DNA from: an uncultured Schaedlerella sp.
GTDB lineage: Bacteria > Bacillota > Clostridia > Lachnospirales > Lachnospiraceae
DNA length: 64,000 bases
Assembly (NCBI GenBank): GCA_934435195.1
Contig: CAKSAJ010000002.1
Coordinates: 164,231-228,230 of the forward strand
Direction: 5' to 3'
In this document: positions 9,556 to 17,905 of the stretch, piece by piece
Position numbering within the stretch: position 1 is the stretch's first letter
Layout: every line of letters starts with the position of its first letter
Position numbers and translations under genes: made by a program
The notes under the pieces: model-generated
Told to the model about the DNA's origin: nothing
The model's input: only the letters and a program-made list of their open reading frames with translations
The model's database searches: none

Positions 9556-9655
9556 CTATCATAAATTTGATGTTTTTATCATTTTTTTAACATTTTCTTT
9601 ACATTTTATATTCTTCCAGATATATTTAAAATAAAAATGACGGAGGCTGACTGCT

Positions 9656-10849
9656 ATGGAATACACATTATTAAAAAAATTAGAAATGCTATGGGGCATT
9701 CCTATTTTCTATACAGATAACAATTCTAAGAAAATTCAAAGTTTTGGTACGTTTTCAGAAAAAGAAAATCCACTGGCTACCTCTGTTGAACTTACACAGT
9801 CATTAATAGAACAGGTCAATTCACAAAAAATTCCTGTTGTTTACAAAATATTAAACAAAATTTATTTCATATGTATTTATAGCGGTGGCACTTACTATTT
9901 ATCCGGGCCTGTATGTGTAGAGCAGCTTAATTATGTAGAGATTCACCAATTTTACAAAAATTATAATATAGCAACTCAAAACGAACACCACCCTGTTAAA
10001 ATGACTTTGGTCCAACTATTAACTTTTGTCAGTTTTCTCTATGAATTTCTTGAGAAAAAGGATATTCAAATTGAACAACTTCTGCAAGTGAATCATCTAA
10101 GTACTGATAGTAAAGCAGAAAATACGCCTGATTCTGTTCTAATAGATATCAACGTTCAAGAAGAGACGGCATATCACCATACTTACATGGATGAACGCTT
10201 TGTTATGGATACAATCCGTGAAGGAAATGTTGCCGAGATAAATAAACGCGGAGATGCATTATTTGAAAGAGCAGGTATCCTTTCTAAAAATAAATTTAAT
10301 GACCAGCGAAATCTTGCTATTGTCACAACAACAATGGCAACCCGAGAGGCAATTGCCGGTGGTGTGTCCCCGGCTGAAGCTTATAAGTTGAGCGACCTTT
10401 TGATCAATCAAATTGATTCCTGTACAAAAATAGAAGAGGTTGCGGAGCTAAACCGCAAAAGTCTCTATCAATTTACCAAGCTGGTTGCTGACACCAAACT
10501 TAAGCCCCACTTATCAAACTATACCGAACAATGTAAAGATTATATTTCCCAAAATTATCATCATAAAATTTATCTGGAAGATATTTCTGAAGCAATCGGC
10601 GTCAGCCAGGGGCATTTATCAAGAGTATTTAAAAAAGACACCGGAATGAAAATACAAGATTATATTTTAAAATTCCGAATTGAACGTGCAACAAACTTAT
10701 TAAAATATTCCGATGCATCACTCTCCGAAATCAGTGATTACGTTTGCTTTAATTCACAAAGTCATTTTGGAAGTGTATTCAAAGAATATATGGGAATGAC
10801 TCCACGACAATATCGCGAGAAAAATAAACGAAAGGAGTTTTACGGGTGA
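9656..10849 (+). CDS. AraC family transcriptional regulator
   Basis: A 397-residue regulator. Residues of about 295-395 are the AraC/XylS DNA-binding domain: CKDYISQNYHHKIYLEDISE, IGVSQGHLSRVFKKDTGMKI and ISDYVCFNSQSHFGSVFKEY, then MGMTPRQYREKNK. The N-terminal 290 residues (MLWGIPIFYTDNNSKKIQSF...) are an effector or sensor domain not assigned to a known fold. It diverges from the GPH symporter operon and probably activates it when a beta-glucoside is present. CGGAGGC lies a few bases before the ATG. A palindrome begins 5 bases after the stop. Confidence 0.87.
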   Translation: MEYTLLKKLEMLWGIPIFYTDNNSKKIQSFGTFSEKENPLATSVELTQSLIEQVNSQKIPVVYKILNKIYFICIYSGGTYYLSGPVCVEQLNYVEIHQFYKNYNIATQNEHHPVKMTLVQLLTFVSFLYEFLEKKDIQIEQLLQVNHLSTDSKAENTPDSVLIDINVQEETAYHHTYMDERFVMDTIREGNVAEINKRGDALFERAGILSKNKFNDQRNLAIVTTTMATREAIAGGVSPAEAYKLSDLLINQIDSCTKIEEVAELNRKSLYQFTKLVADTKLKPHLSNYTEQCKDYISQNYHHKIYLEDISEAIGVSQGHLSRVFKKDTGMKIQDYILKFRIERATNLLKYSDASLSEISDYVCFNSQSHFGSVFKEYMGMTPRQYREKNKRKEFYG

Positions 10850-10854
10850 AGCAG

Positions 10855-10917
10855 GGGAGCCGATAGGGACGGGGTTTAGTGGACCATGGTCCACTAAACC
10901 CCGTCCCTCCGGCTCCC
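10855..10917. repeat. GGGACGGGG palindrome, copy 2
   Basis: The arm GAGCCGATAGGGACGGGGTT and its complement surround a perfect central palindrome GGACCATGGTCC, with no loop excess. One bulged T in the left arm gives it an orientation. It fills the 72-base gap between the AraC stop and the stop of the shortened Rpn gene (10922). It is almost identical to copy 3 at 11622-11680 and in the same orientation. Confidence 0.9.
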
Positions 10918-10921
10918 GCTG

Positions 10922-11329
10922 TTACTCTGCTCTTATCTCGTTAATAAGTGCCCGAATAACAGAAATTTCCTCTTCACACTCATCTGCAATTATCTCCAGG
11001 CTCTTGCCTTTGGCAAGTTTCTTCTCAACTTGCTGTTTCAATATCTCTTCTCTTCCGAGATTTTTTCCAAGCTCAATCCCATTCTTAAGTCCGCGTCTCT
11101 CTGCACTATGCATATAAGAATTATAATCCCGGATTGCCTTTTGACGAGCTTCGTATTCCATTCGCTTTATTTCATCTTCACTCATATGCTTTAATGCTTC
11201 ATACGCTTCGCCAATATATTCATCCTTCTCTGCCATTTTCTTAAAATCCTCCTCACATGTCCCACCGAAGAAACGCATCCATTTCATGAGGTCTGGTTCC
11301 GTTTTCTTTGGTTTACTTGCTTTTCTCAT
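10922..11329 (-). pseudogene. Rpn-family nuclease gene with internal deletion
   Basis: A 135-residue reading frame from the ATG at 11329, which has GAGAGGAG 6 bases upstream. It keeps the first 10 or so residues (MRKASKPKK) and the whole C-terminal part (LMKWMRFFGGTCEEDFKKMA to the end) of the Rpn-type protein at 49046-49945, but about 164 residues in between are missing. The lost part holds the PD-(D/E)xK-like nuclease core. The reading frame, start and ribosome site survive, so a short helical protein may still be made. It is probably a nuclease-dead remnant. It is flanked by two near-identical palindromes at 10855-10917 and 11622-11680. Confidence 0.75.
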
Positions 11330-11400
11330 TGAATTCTCCTCTCTTTTGTGACAGCATAACTGCAAAAAAAGATACAAGAATCCATGTATAGACATAGTTT

Positions 11401-11470
11401 ATCACATAGCTTTTGCCTGCGAAAGTCCTTGTATACATTTTTAATTAACAGTTTCTGTCTTGTTGTTTTC
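11401..11470 (-). repeat. Conserved upstream flank shared with the second Rpn gene
   Basis: These 70 bases match 50021-50090 at 66 of 70 positions without gaps. Both lie upstream of, and in the same orientation to, closely related Rpn genes (10922-11329 and 49046-49945). Sequence identity beyond the coding region shows that the duplicated unit included its 5' DNA. Confidence 0.85.
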
Positions 11471-11520
11471 ATCGGATTATCTGCTCGAATAACTGAGCTT
11501 TTGAATTGAAATACCGATTT
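11471..11520 (-). ncRNA. Candidate structured leader element of an Rpn gene (copy 1)
   Basis: Read on the minus strand this 50-base segment starts AATCGGT and ends ATCCGATG, so ATCGG/CCGAT close an outer stem. An inner GCTC...GAGC stem lies in the middle. The same 50 bases occur upstream of the Rpn gene at 32582 (32346-32395) with 37 of 50 identical, ungapped, in the same gene-relative orientation. No known RNA family was recognised. The rest of 11521-11621 shows nothing else. Confidence 0.5.
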
Positions 11521-11621
11521 GATTAATAGATCTTTTACAGATGAATGAATATCATCTGAGTGGATTTAGAATAGCACATAAGCTGATGCATTGCAAGGAA
11601 AAATTATGTGAACCAGACAGG

Positions 11622-11680
11622 GAGCCGGTAGGGACGGGGTTTAGTGGACCATGGTCCACTAAACCCCGTCCCTCCGGCTC
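11622..11680. repeat. GGGACGGGG palindrome, copy 3
   Basis: GAGCCGGTAGGGACGGGGTT, a central GGACCATGGTCC and the complementary arm ending CCGGCTC. It differs from copy 2 by about one base and has the same orientation (bulged T on the left). It lies 14 bases after the stop of the second GH1 gene. Confidence 0.9.
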
Positions 11681-11694
11681 ACGCTGGAAGTAAT

Positions 11695-13107
11695 CTAAAT
11701 AGAAAGCATCTCCCCATTACTTTCAATCACTTTCTTATACCAATAAAATGACTTCTTCTTATATCTCTTCATCGTTCCACTTCCATCATCATTTCTATCT
11801 ACATAAATATATCCATATCTCTTTCGCAATTCCGCTGTTGAAGCACTGACAACATCAATACATCCCCAGGATGTATAACCCATCACATCCACTCCATCTT
11901 GAATTGCCTCTGCAACCTGCTCAAGATGATCATGCAGATATTGGATACGATAATCATCTTCTACAGTTTTATTTCCGTCTTTATCTTCCACTAGAACATC
12001 TGCCGCGCCCAGACCATTCTCCACAATAAACAATGGTTTTTGATAACGATCCCAGAACATATTTAATACATATCGCAGTCCTTTCGGATCAATCTGCCAT
12101 CCCCAATCGCTTGCTTTTAAGGTTGGATTTGGAACTCCTCCTAACAGATTGCTCTCTCCCTGCTGTTTTTTTGATACATCTGCAGTTGCGCAAGTACTCA
12201 TATAATAGCTGAATGACACGAAGTCCACTGTATTTTTGAGAATCTCTTCATCTTCCGGTTCAAAATGAATTTCTATTCCATGTTCTCTGAAATATCGTTT
12301 CATGTATCCAGGATAAGTTCCTCGCACATGCACATCTCCAAAGAAATAATTCTTATGTTCATCTTCCATTACCTGAATCATATCATCCGGAGATGGCGTC
12401 AACGGATAAGTCGGCATACTCAAAATCATACATCCGACTTTTGCATCCGGTATAATTTCATGAGCAATTTTTGTCGCCAATGCACTTGCAACCAATTCAT
12501 GATGCGCTGCCTGATACAATTCCTGCTCTGTAAGTTCTTCCTTTGGCGTATTAATTCCACCACTCATAAATGGTGCATGTAAAATAGAGTTTATCTCGTT
12601 AAATGTCAGCCAATATTTTACTTTCCCCTTATATCTTTCAAAAATTGTGCGAACATAATTTTCGTAGAATCCAATCAACTTTCGATTCGCCCATCCGTTA
12701 TAATGTTCTGCCAAATATAATGGTGTCTCATAATGTGAAATCGTAACTAACGGCTCAATTCCATATTTATGGCACTCGTCAAACAAGTCGTCATAAAATG
12801 CCAAACCTGCTTCATTTGGCTCACTCTCATCTCCTCTTGGGAAAATTCTGCTCCATGCAATGGAAGTACGGAATACTTTAAATCCCATCTCTGCAAATAA
12901 ACGCACATCCTCTTTGTATCGATGATAAAAATCAATTCCGACAAGCTTCATATTCTCTTCTGTCGGTCTTTCCGTTCTTTCCCCGCGAATACCATGTGGA
13001 AGTACATCCTGCACGCTCAGACCTTTTCCATCTTCGCAATAAGCACCCTCGCATTGATTAGCGGCAACTGCACCGCCCCATAAAAATGTCTCTGGAAATT
13101 TACCCAT
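11695..13107 (-). CDS. GH1 6-phospho-beta-glucosidase (copy 2)
   Basis: A 470-residue GH1 enzyme very similar to the one at 4556-5959 over its whole length. The acid/base motif LTFNEIN, nucleophile motif FIVENGLGA and phosphate-binding segment SASTAELRKRYGYIYVD are all intact. It therefore probably hydrolyses 6-phospho-beta-glucosides in the cytoplasm. It is last in the operon PTS - DUF4038 glycosidase - GH1, so its substrate would be the sugar phosphorylated by the PTS. The pair looks like a paralogous duplication now serving two uptake routes. Confidence 0.9.
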   Translation of the reverse strand: MGKFPETFLWGGAVAANQCEGAYCEDGKGLSVQDVLPHGIRGERTERPTEENMKLVGIDFYHRYKEDVRLFAEMGFKVFRTSIAWSRIFPRGDESEPNEAGLAFYDDLFDECHKYGIEPLVTISHYETPLYLAEHYNGWANRKLIGFYENYVRTIFERYKGKVKYWLTFNEINSILHAPFMSGGINTPKEELTEQELYQAAHHELVASALATKIAHEIIPDAKVGCMILSMPTYPLTPSPDDMIQVMEDEHKNYFFGDVHVRGTYPGYMKRYFREHGIEIHFEPEDEEILKNTVDFVSFSYYMSTCATADVSKKQQGESNLLGGVPNPTLKASDWGWQIDPKGLRYVLNMFWDRYQKPLFIVENGLGAADVLVEDKDGNKTVEDDYRIQYLHDHLEQVAEAIQDGVDVMGYTSWGCIDVVSASTAELRKRYGYIYVDRNDDGSGTMKRYKKKSFYWYKKVIESNGEMLSI

Positions 13108-13170
13108 CTTTGTTTGCTCCTATTCTGTATTAAATAATCTCTCTGTTATCTGTCTTTTATATGTTTTCTT

Positions 13171-14448
13171 TTACTCTTTCTCTAGTATTAACAATGCATC
13201 CTGCTCAAATGGGTGCATTCCAATTTGTGTAATATTTTCCTTTAATGTTAACGCTATTTGTGCAATACATTTGGACTGTAAATCGACAGCCCTTACAGAG
13301 TACCCTGCCAACGATTTATTGATTTTAATTTTTGTACTGTGTGGCAAATAAATTAAATATTTTTCATCTTCTGTCCGTGCCATTCGAATTTCTTCTGCGG
13401 CATCAATTAACTGATCCTGTGCTGGAATCAGCTTGTAAATATGCAATGTTTTCAGTATCTGACGAATCCATCCATAATCCCATGCCCCCGCATATTGAAT
13501 GGCTTCCTGCCAAGGCTGTGCAGTGTCAAATCCTTCTCCCATAGTCGGATTGACCGGCTTATTAATTTTCTGCCAGTTCCAAATTCCATGTGCCCCATAT
13601 GTTACTCCGGCACACGCCCCGGAAAGAATACTGCTCCATGCAGCCTTTCGAACATCTTTTGTGAGGAATCTTCCGTATATTTTTCGACTAAATCCCATTT
13701 GTTCATAACATGGTTCAGAATTCAAAATTGGTTTTTTCGGATATTTTTCTGACAGGATTTCCGGTAAACGATATGCCATATCCTGACCGTCTTTATTATG
13801 ACCTGACTGAAACATATAGAAATCAATCTTATCCAGAAATTCTTCCGGAATCACATCATATCCACGCTTAATGTGCAGACTTTTAAGTGAACATGGACTT
13901 TTTTCACATACTGTATCCAATGCTGTTCTATAATATGAGATTGCTTCTGGTGTATCAAAATCCGTATCCCCGCTCACAATATAAATTGGATAAAACTGAT
14001 CAAATTCCAAAACGATTTTTTCTACATACTCTTTTACAAATGCTTCCGGCATCACGTTCTTATCCATGATTTTGCTTCCCCAGGTTCCCGGTACATAATT
14101 CAGCCACAGCACCACCAGTGCAAGCTGAAAGCCCATGTCTACCGCTTTCTGACACATTTGTTTTGCATGCTCATAATATTCCTGATTCCATTTCGTAAAA
14201 TCAAAAATCTGTCCATCTTCTGTTGCAAATGGATAGATTCCAATATCTGACATACAACGATCCCATTGTGGCATTGTGTTAATCTGCAACACATTAAATC
14301 CCTGTTCTTTTCTTCGTTTCAAATAGTACTCCCATTCTTCCTCTGTCACATTCGTAAATGCACTCCAGATTGTATCTGCCAGATAAAAAAATGGCTTTCC
14401 TTCTAATGTAAAATTTGTTTTATTCTCGTCAACCTGTAACCAAGTCAT
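13171..14448 (-). CDS. DUF4038 / apiosidase-like (GH140-related) glycoside hydrolase
   Basis: A 425-residue protein counted from the ATG at 14448, which has GGAGG 8 bases upstream; an in-frame TTG at 14463 overlaps that site and is unlikely. The N-terminal part FTLEGKPFFYLADTIWSAF and YYLKRRKEQGFNVLQINTMP match the DUF4038 TIM-barrel found in apiosidase-like GH140 enzymes. IYIVSGDTD and PILNSEPCYE supply candidate catalytic acids. No signal peptide is present, so it works inside the cell, presumably trimming a glycoside imported by the neighbouring PTS before GH1 cleavage. Substrate not established. Confidence 0.72.
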   Translation of the reverse strand: MTWLQVDENKTNFTLEGKPFFYLADTIWSAFTNVTEEEWEYYLKRRKEQGFNVLQINTMPQWDRCMSDIGIYPFATEDGQIFDFTKWNQEYYEHAKQMCQKAVDMGFQLALVVLWLNYVPGTWGSKIMDKNVMPEAFVKEYVEKIVLEFDQFYPIYIVSGDTDFDTPEAISYYRTALDTVCEKSPCSLKSLHIKRGYDVIPEEFLDKIDFYMFQSGHNKDGQDMAYRLPEILSEKYPKKPILNSEPCYEQMGFSRKIYGRFLTKDVRKAAWSSILSGACAGVTYGAHGIWNWQKINKPVNPTMGEGFDTAQPWQEAIQYAGAWDYGWIRQILKTLHIYKLIPAQDQLIDAAEEIRMARTEDEKYLIYLPHSTKIKINKSLAGYSVRAVDLQSKCIAQIALTLKENITQIGMHPFEQDALLILEKE

Positions 14449-14479
14449 TTTCATTTCCTCCAACTGCTATAATCCGAAT

Positions 14480-14510
14480 ACAGGAAAACTGCAAATTGCA
14501 GTTTTCCTGT
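14480..14510. repeat. Perfect 31-base palindrome between PTS and DUF4038 genes
   Basis: ACAGGAAAACTGCAA is followed by one central A and its exact complement TTGCAGTTTTCCTGT. No T-run follows on the minus strand, so it is not a classical terminator. It may stabilise or process the mRNA between the PTS gene and the downstream glycosidases. Confidence 0.7.
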
Positions 14511-14558
14511 GTCATCTCGTAGCTTCCCGCAAAAATCTATATTTCTGCTTTTACTTTT

Positions 14559-16415
14559 TTATTTTGAAATGCAATACAATAATCTATCTCCCGTTTTGAC
14601 ATTTCCCATATGCTCTGCTGTGATATCCACATAATCATCTACATTTGTCACCACAATCGGTGTAGTTGTATCCAAACCGGCAGCTCGGATTCCTTCCAAA
14701 TCAGCCTCAACCAACAGTTCACCAGTCTTTACCTTCTGTCCCTGTTTTACCTTAATATCGAAACATTTGCCTTCCAGTGTCACTGTATCCATTCCAATAT
14801 GAATCAACAGCTCTGCACCATTTTCAGACTGAATCCCAAGTGCATGTCCTGTCGGATACACCAGTGATACAACGCCATCACATGGTGCACAGATTTTTCC
14901 ATCTTCTGGAATGATTGCCGCACCTTTTCCAAGTGCTCCTCCTGCAAATACTTCATCTTTTACTTCTGAAAGTGCAATTGCCTTTCCAGTTACCGGAGCT
15001 TTGATTTCAACATCTTTCTCTACAACTTTTTCTGTTTTATCCTCTTCATTCTTCGGAAGCATATCATCACTATATCCAAATAAATATGTCACGATTGCGG
15101 AACCAAAATATGCGATTGCACATGCAATTAAAAATCCAACAAATCCAACTCCAATATATCCTGGAAGTGTTAAAATACTTGTTCCAAGTAATGTAGGTGC
15201 CCCTGTTCCTGCAACCGCAACGATTGCACCTGCAATTCCTGAGAATACTGCTCCAATGAAGAATGGTCTTTTAAAACGTAATGTCACACCGTAAATTGCC
15301 GGTTCTGTAATACCAGCCAGAACTGCAGATAATGCAGCCGGTCCAGCAAGTTCCTTGATTTCTTTGTTCTTTGTTTTCAAGAATACACCCAATGTAGCAC
15401 CTGCCTGTGCCATATTGTTTGGACCTGTAATAACAAATAATGTATCTCTTCCATATTCTGCAATGTTATTCATAACGATTGGTACAAATCCCCAATGTAA
15501 CCCAAACATAACTGCTACCGGCCAGATTAAGCCAAGAATTCCTCCTGCAATCATTGGATTAAATCCTACCAATGCCGTATAACCACTTGCAAGAAGTTTA
15601 CCTGCAGTATCTGCGATTGGTCCAATCACAAGATAAGTAGCTGGAACCATTACCATTAAACTTACCATCGGTGTTAAAAATGTCTTACATACAGATGGAA
15701 TTACTTTCTTTAACACCTTCTCAAGTTTTGATAATACATAAACCGAAATCACAATTGGAATAACAGAAGAGGTATAGCTTACAAGAACAACCGGTATTTT
15801 CAAGAATGTCAACGCCTCTCCTGCACTAAATGCTGCCGTCATGTCCGGATACACAAGTGCTGCCGCAATGCCAAGTGATACAAATTCATTTGCCTTAAAC
15901 TTACGTGCTGCTGTAATTGCAAGGAACAATGGAATAAATGTAAATACTCCGTCAGCCGCTGCATAAAGAATGCGGTATGTTCCCATATCGGCTGTCAATA
16001 ACCCGCATGTTGTAAACAAAATTAGTAATGCTTTCAACATACCGGCTCCACTCATTGCTCCAAGTACTGGTGCAAAAATTCCGGATATTGTTTCCATAAA
16101 TGTATTTACCAGATTCTTTTTTCCCTGGCTGTCATTGTCATTTTCTTTATTTTCCTGTTTCAGACCTGTATTTTCAAAAATTGCTTCATATACATCTGCC
16201 ACATCATTTCCGATTACAACCTGCATCTGTCCGCCACTGTTAATTACCGTAATGACCCCTTTTAACTGTTCCAACCGTTTCTTATCTACTTTTTCTTCCG
16301 CTTTTACTTTAAAACGTAGTCTTGTAGCACAATGAAATAGCGAAATCACGTTTTCTTCTCCGCCTATGTACTTGACAATATCCTTTGACAATTGATCATA
16401 ATTTTTCTTTGCCAT
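14559..16415 (-). CDS. Beta-glucoside-specific PTS enzyme IIBCA
   Basis: A 618-residue fused phosphotransferase permease. EIIB occupies about residues 1-85 with the phosphorylated Cys in LFHCATRLRF (Cys29). A hydrophobic EIIC follows (about 105-460) with GITEPAIYGVTLRFKRPFF, the beta-glucoside/sucrose-type EIIC signature. EIIA lies at the C-terminus, with the active His in LLIHIGMDTV (about His539). It imports and phosphorylates beta-glucosides, feeding the GH1 enzyme downstream. GAGGAGG precedes the ATG. No LicT/BglG antiterminator gene adjoins it; instead a LacI-type gene lies upstream on the same strand. Confidence 0.93.
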   Translation of the reverse strand: MAKKNYDQLSKDIVKYIGGEENVISLFHCATRLRFKVKAEEKVDKKRLEQLKGVITVINSGGQMQVVIGNDVADVYEAIFENTGLKQENKENDNDSQGKKNLVNTFMETISGIFAPVLGAMSGAGMLKALLILFTTCGLLTADMGTYRILYAAADGVFTFIPLFLAITAARKFKANEFVSLGIAAALVYPDMTAAFSAGEALTFLKIPVVLVSYTSSVIPIVISVYVLSKLEKVLKKVIPSVCKTFLTPMVSLMVMVPATYLVIGPIADTAGKLLASGYTALVGFNPMIAGGILGLIWPVAVMFGLHWGFVPIVMNNIAEYGRDTLFVITGPNNMAQAGATLGVFLKTKNKEIKELAGPAALSAVLAGITEPAIYGVTLRFKRPFFIGAVFSGIAGAIVAVAGTGAPTLLGTSILTLPGYIGVGFVGFLIACAIAYFGSAIVTYLFGYSDDMLPKNEEDKTEKVVEKDVEIKAPVTGKAIALSEVKDEVFAGGALGKGAAIIPEDGKICAPCDGVVSLVYPTGHALGIQSENGAELLIHIGMDTVTLEGKCFDIKVKQGQKVKTGELLVEADLEGIRAAGLDTTTPIVVTNVDDYVDITAEHMGNVKTGDRLLYCISK

Positions 16416-16445
16416 AATGTCCTCCTCAACCTTTTCGTTTATTTA

Positions 16446-16455
16446 AAGCGCGCTT
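16446..16455. promoter_or_regulatory. Candidate LacI operator in the PTS promoter region
   Basis: AAGCGCGCTT is a perfect 10-bp palindrome 31 bases before the PTS start. On the minus strand TTGAGT and TAAGGT lie upstream with 17-base spacing, so the palindrome would fall just after the transcription start, a repressing position. The LacI-family gene at 16696-17751 is the obvious candidate binder. Confidence 0.4.
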
Positions 16456-16643
16456 CCTTTATCTGCATTTACCTTATCATCAATTATTCAACCACTCAAT
16501 CCCCTTTCCGTTTTTCTAAATCTACGTATGTTTTTCTTCTGATTTCGTATCTCTATTTTTACTTTTTATACAAAATATCTAAAGCTATTTAAAGAAAATT
16601 TAAAAGCTCCGCTGAACCTTTTTTGTCGTATGCTTCGCAAACA

Positions 16644-16694
16644 AAAACGAGATTTTTTATGCTTTATCTTATCTCACATAAAAAATCTCGTTTT
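16644..16694. terminator. Terminator of the LacI gene
   Basis: AAAACGAGATTTTTTATG pairs perfectly over 18 bases with CATAAAAAATCTCGTTTT around a 15-base loop. It begins 2 bases past the stop of the LacI-family gene and has T-runs, so it probably ends that transcript. Confidence 0.8.
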
Positions 16695-16695
16695 C

Positions 16696-17751
16696 TTATT
16701 TCGAGTAAATGTATTTTGTTTTATCGAATACGCTATTTCCCTCCAATAATCTCGTCTTATAATACACTTTCATAATCTCTTCATTTTCATCTTCTATATG
16801 CCTCATCAAATGTTTGATTCCCGCCATATGTCGTTTTGTATGTGTTCCTTTTATCAACGTCAGATCAACTCCCAGCAGGCTGACAGGCGGTAATGCATCA
16901 AATCCAATCAAAGAAATATCTCTCGGAATTCGAACCCGACGCTCTAACAGAGCCTTGCTTACCCCTAAAGAAATAACCGAACTTTCTAATACAAACGCCG
17001 TTGTCCCCCTGATTCCTTCATCCAGATATCGAACCATACTCTCATATACTTCATCCACATTACTCCCCAGATGTCGTATTCGATGTGATGCATCACCGCA
17101 TTCCCTGCGTGCCATTTCTAACACAAATGCAGTTCTTCGTTCTACAAAATTAAAAATGTCTACATTTTCTGCAAGATAAACAATATGGCTGTGCCCTTTA
17201 TCTATCAGATAATCAACGGCTTTTGCAATTCCTTCACGATTATCAATTAAAAAGCTGTCAATTTCTTCTTCATAGAACAAATTATCTCCTGTTACAATCG
17301 GAATCTGCAATTGCAAAAACGGATAAATATCTCCTTTATTCATCTCTGCTGCTATAATATAAATTCCCCGGATATCGAGTTCTTTACACTCCTTTAAAAT
17401 CTCATCTACCTCTTGAATCTGTTCCTGGAAAATTCGGAAATAAAATTGATATCCTGCTTTTTTCACCAGTTTTTCAATTTCCGTATTAAATAACTGTTGC
17501 CTATTACTCTGACGTATCTTCTGATTCATAATAATGCCATTCTTCACATAATTCAGCATTAAAATGCCGCCTTTAGATCCTTGCTGTTTCTGTTCTTCTT
17601 TCTGGCGTATCTCCTCTTCCCGCTCTCTTATATACGTTAAAATCCTCCCCTTTGTCTCTTTGTTAATTCCCGGTCTGTCATTTAACGCTAACGATACTGT
17701 TGCCTCTGAAACTCCCAACTCTTTTGCTATTTCTTTTGCTTTTAAACGCAT
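16696..17751 (-). CDS. LacI family transcriptional regulator
   Basis: A 351-residue regulator. MRLKAKEIAKELGVSEATVSLALNDRPG is the LacI helix-turn-helix plus hinge (residues 1-28). A charged, Glu/Lys/Gln-rich stretch (about 45-60) leads into the sugar-binding-protein-like effector domain, with IPRDISLIGFDALPP as the family hallmark. The ribosome site is weak (GAGTAGAG). It lies upstream of the beta-glucoside PTS operon on the same strand but is separated from it by a terminator, so it is a separate unit that probably represses the PTS genes. Confidence 0.85.
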   Translation of the reverse strand: MRLKAKEIAKELGVSEATVSLALNDRPGINKETKGRILTYIREREEEIRQKEEQKQQGSKGGILMLNYVKNGIIMNQKIRQSNRQQLFNTEIEKLVKKAGYQFYFRIFQEQIQEVDEILKECKELDIRGIYIIAAEMNKGDIYPFLQLQIPIVTGDNLFYEEEIDSFLIDNREGIAKAVDYLIDKGHSHIVYLAENVDIFNFVERRTAFVLEMARRECGDASHRIRHLGSNVDEVYESMVRYLDEGIRGTTAFVLESSVISLGVSKALLERRVRIPRDISLIGFDALPPVSLLGVDLTLIKGTHTKRHMAGIKHLMRHIEDENEEIMKVYYKTRLLEGNSVFDKTKYIYSK

Positions 17752-17789
17752 TTTCTCTACTCTTTCTTTTACTCTGCTCTAATTCCTGT

Positions 17790-17886
17790 GAGCCGGTAGG
17801 GACGGGGTTAGTGAGCCGGAGGGACGGGGTTTAGTGGCTTTTTGCTACGCAAAAAAGCCACTAAACCCCGTCCCTACCGGCTTCCC
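17790..17886. repeat. GGGACGGGG palindrome, copy 4, with tandem half copy
   Basis: A left arm (GAGCCGGTAGGGACGGGGTT, then AGT) is directly followed by a complete element: arm GAGCCGGAGGGACGGGGTTT, apex GCTTTTTGCTACGCAAAAAAGC and matching right arm to 17886. The bulged base is now on the right, so this copy is inverted relative to copies 1-3. It lies between the start of a lacI gene and the stop of a histidine kinase gene. Confidence 0.85.
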
Positions 17887-17905
17887 AGCCAGCACTTTTC
17901 CGCCA

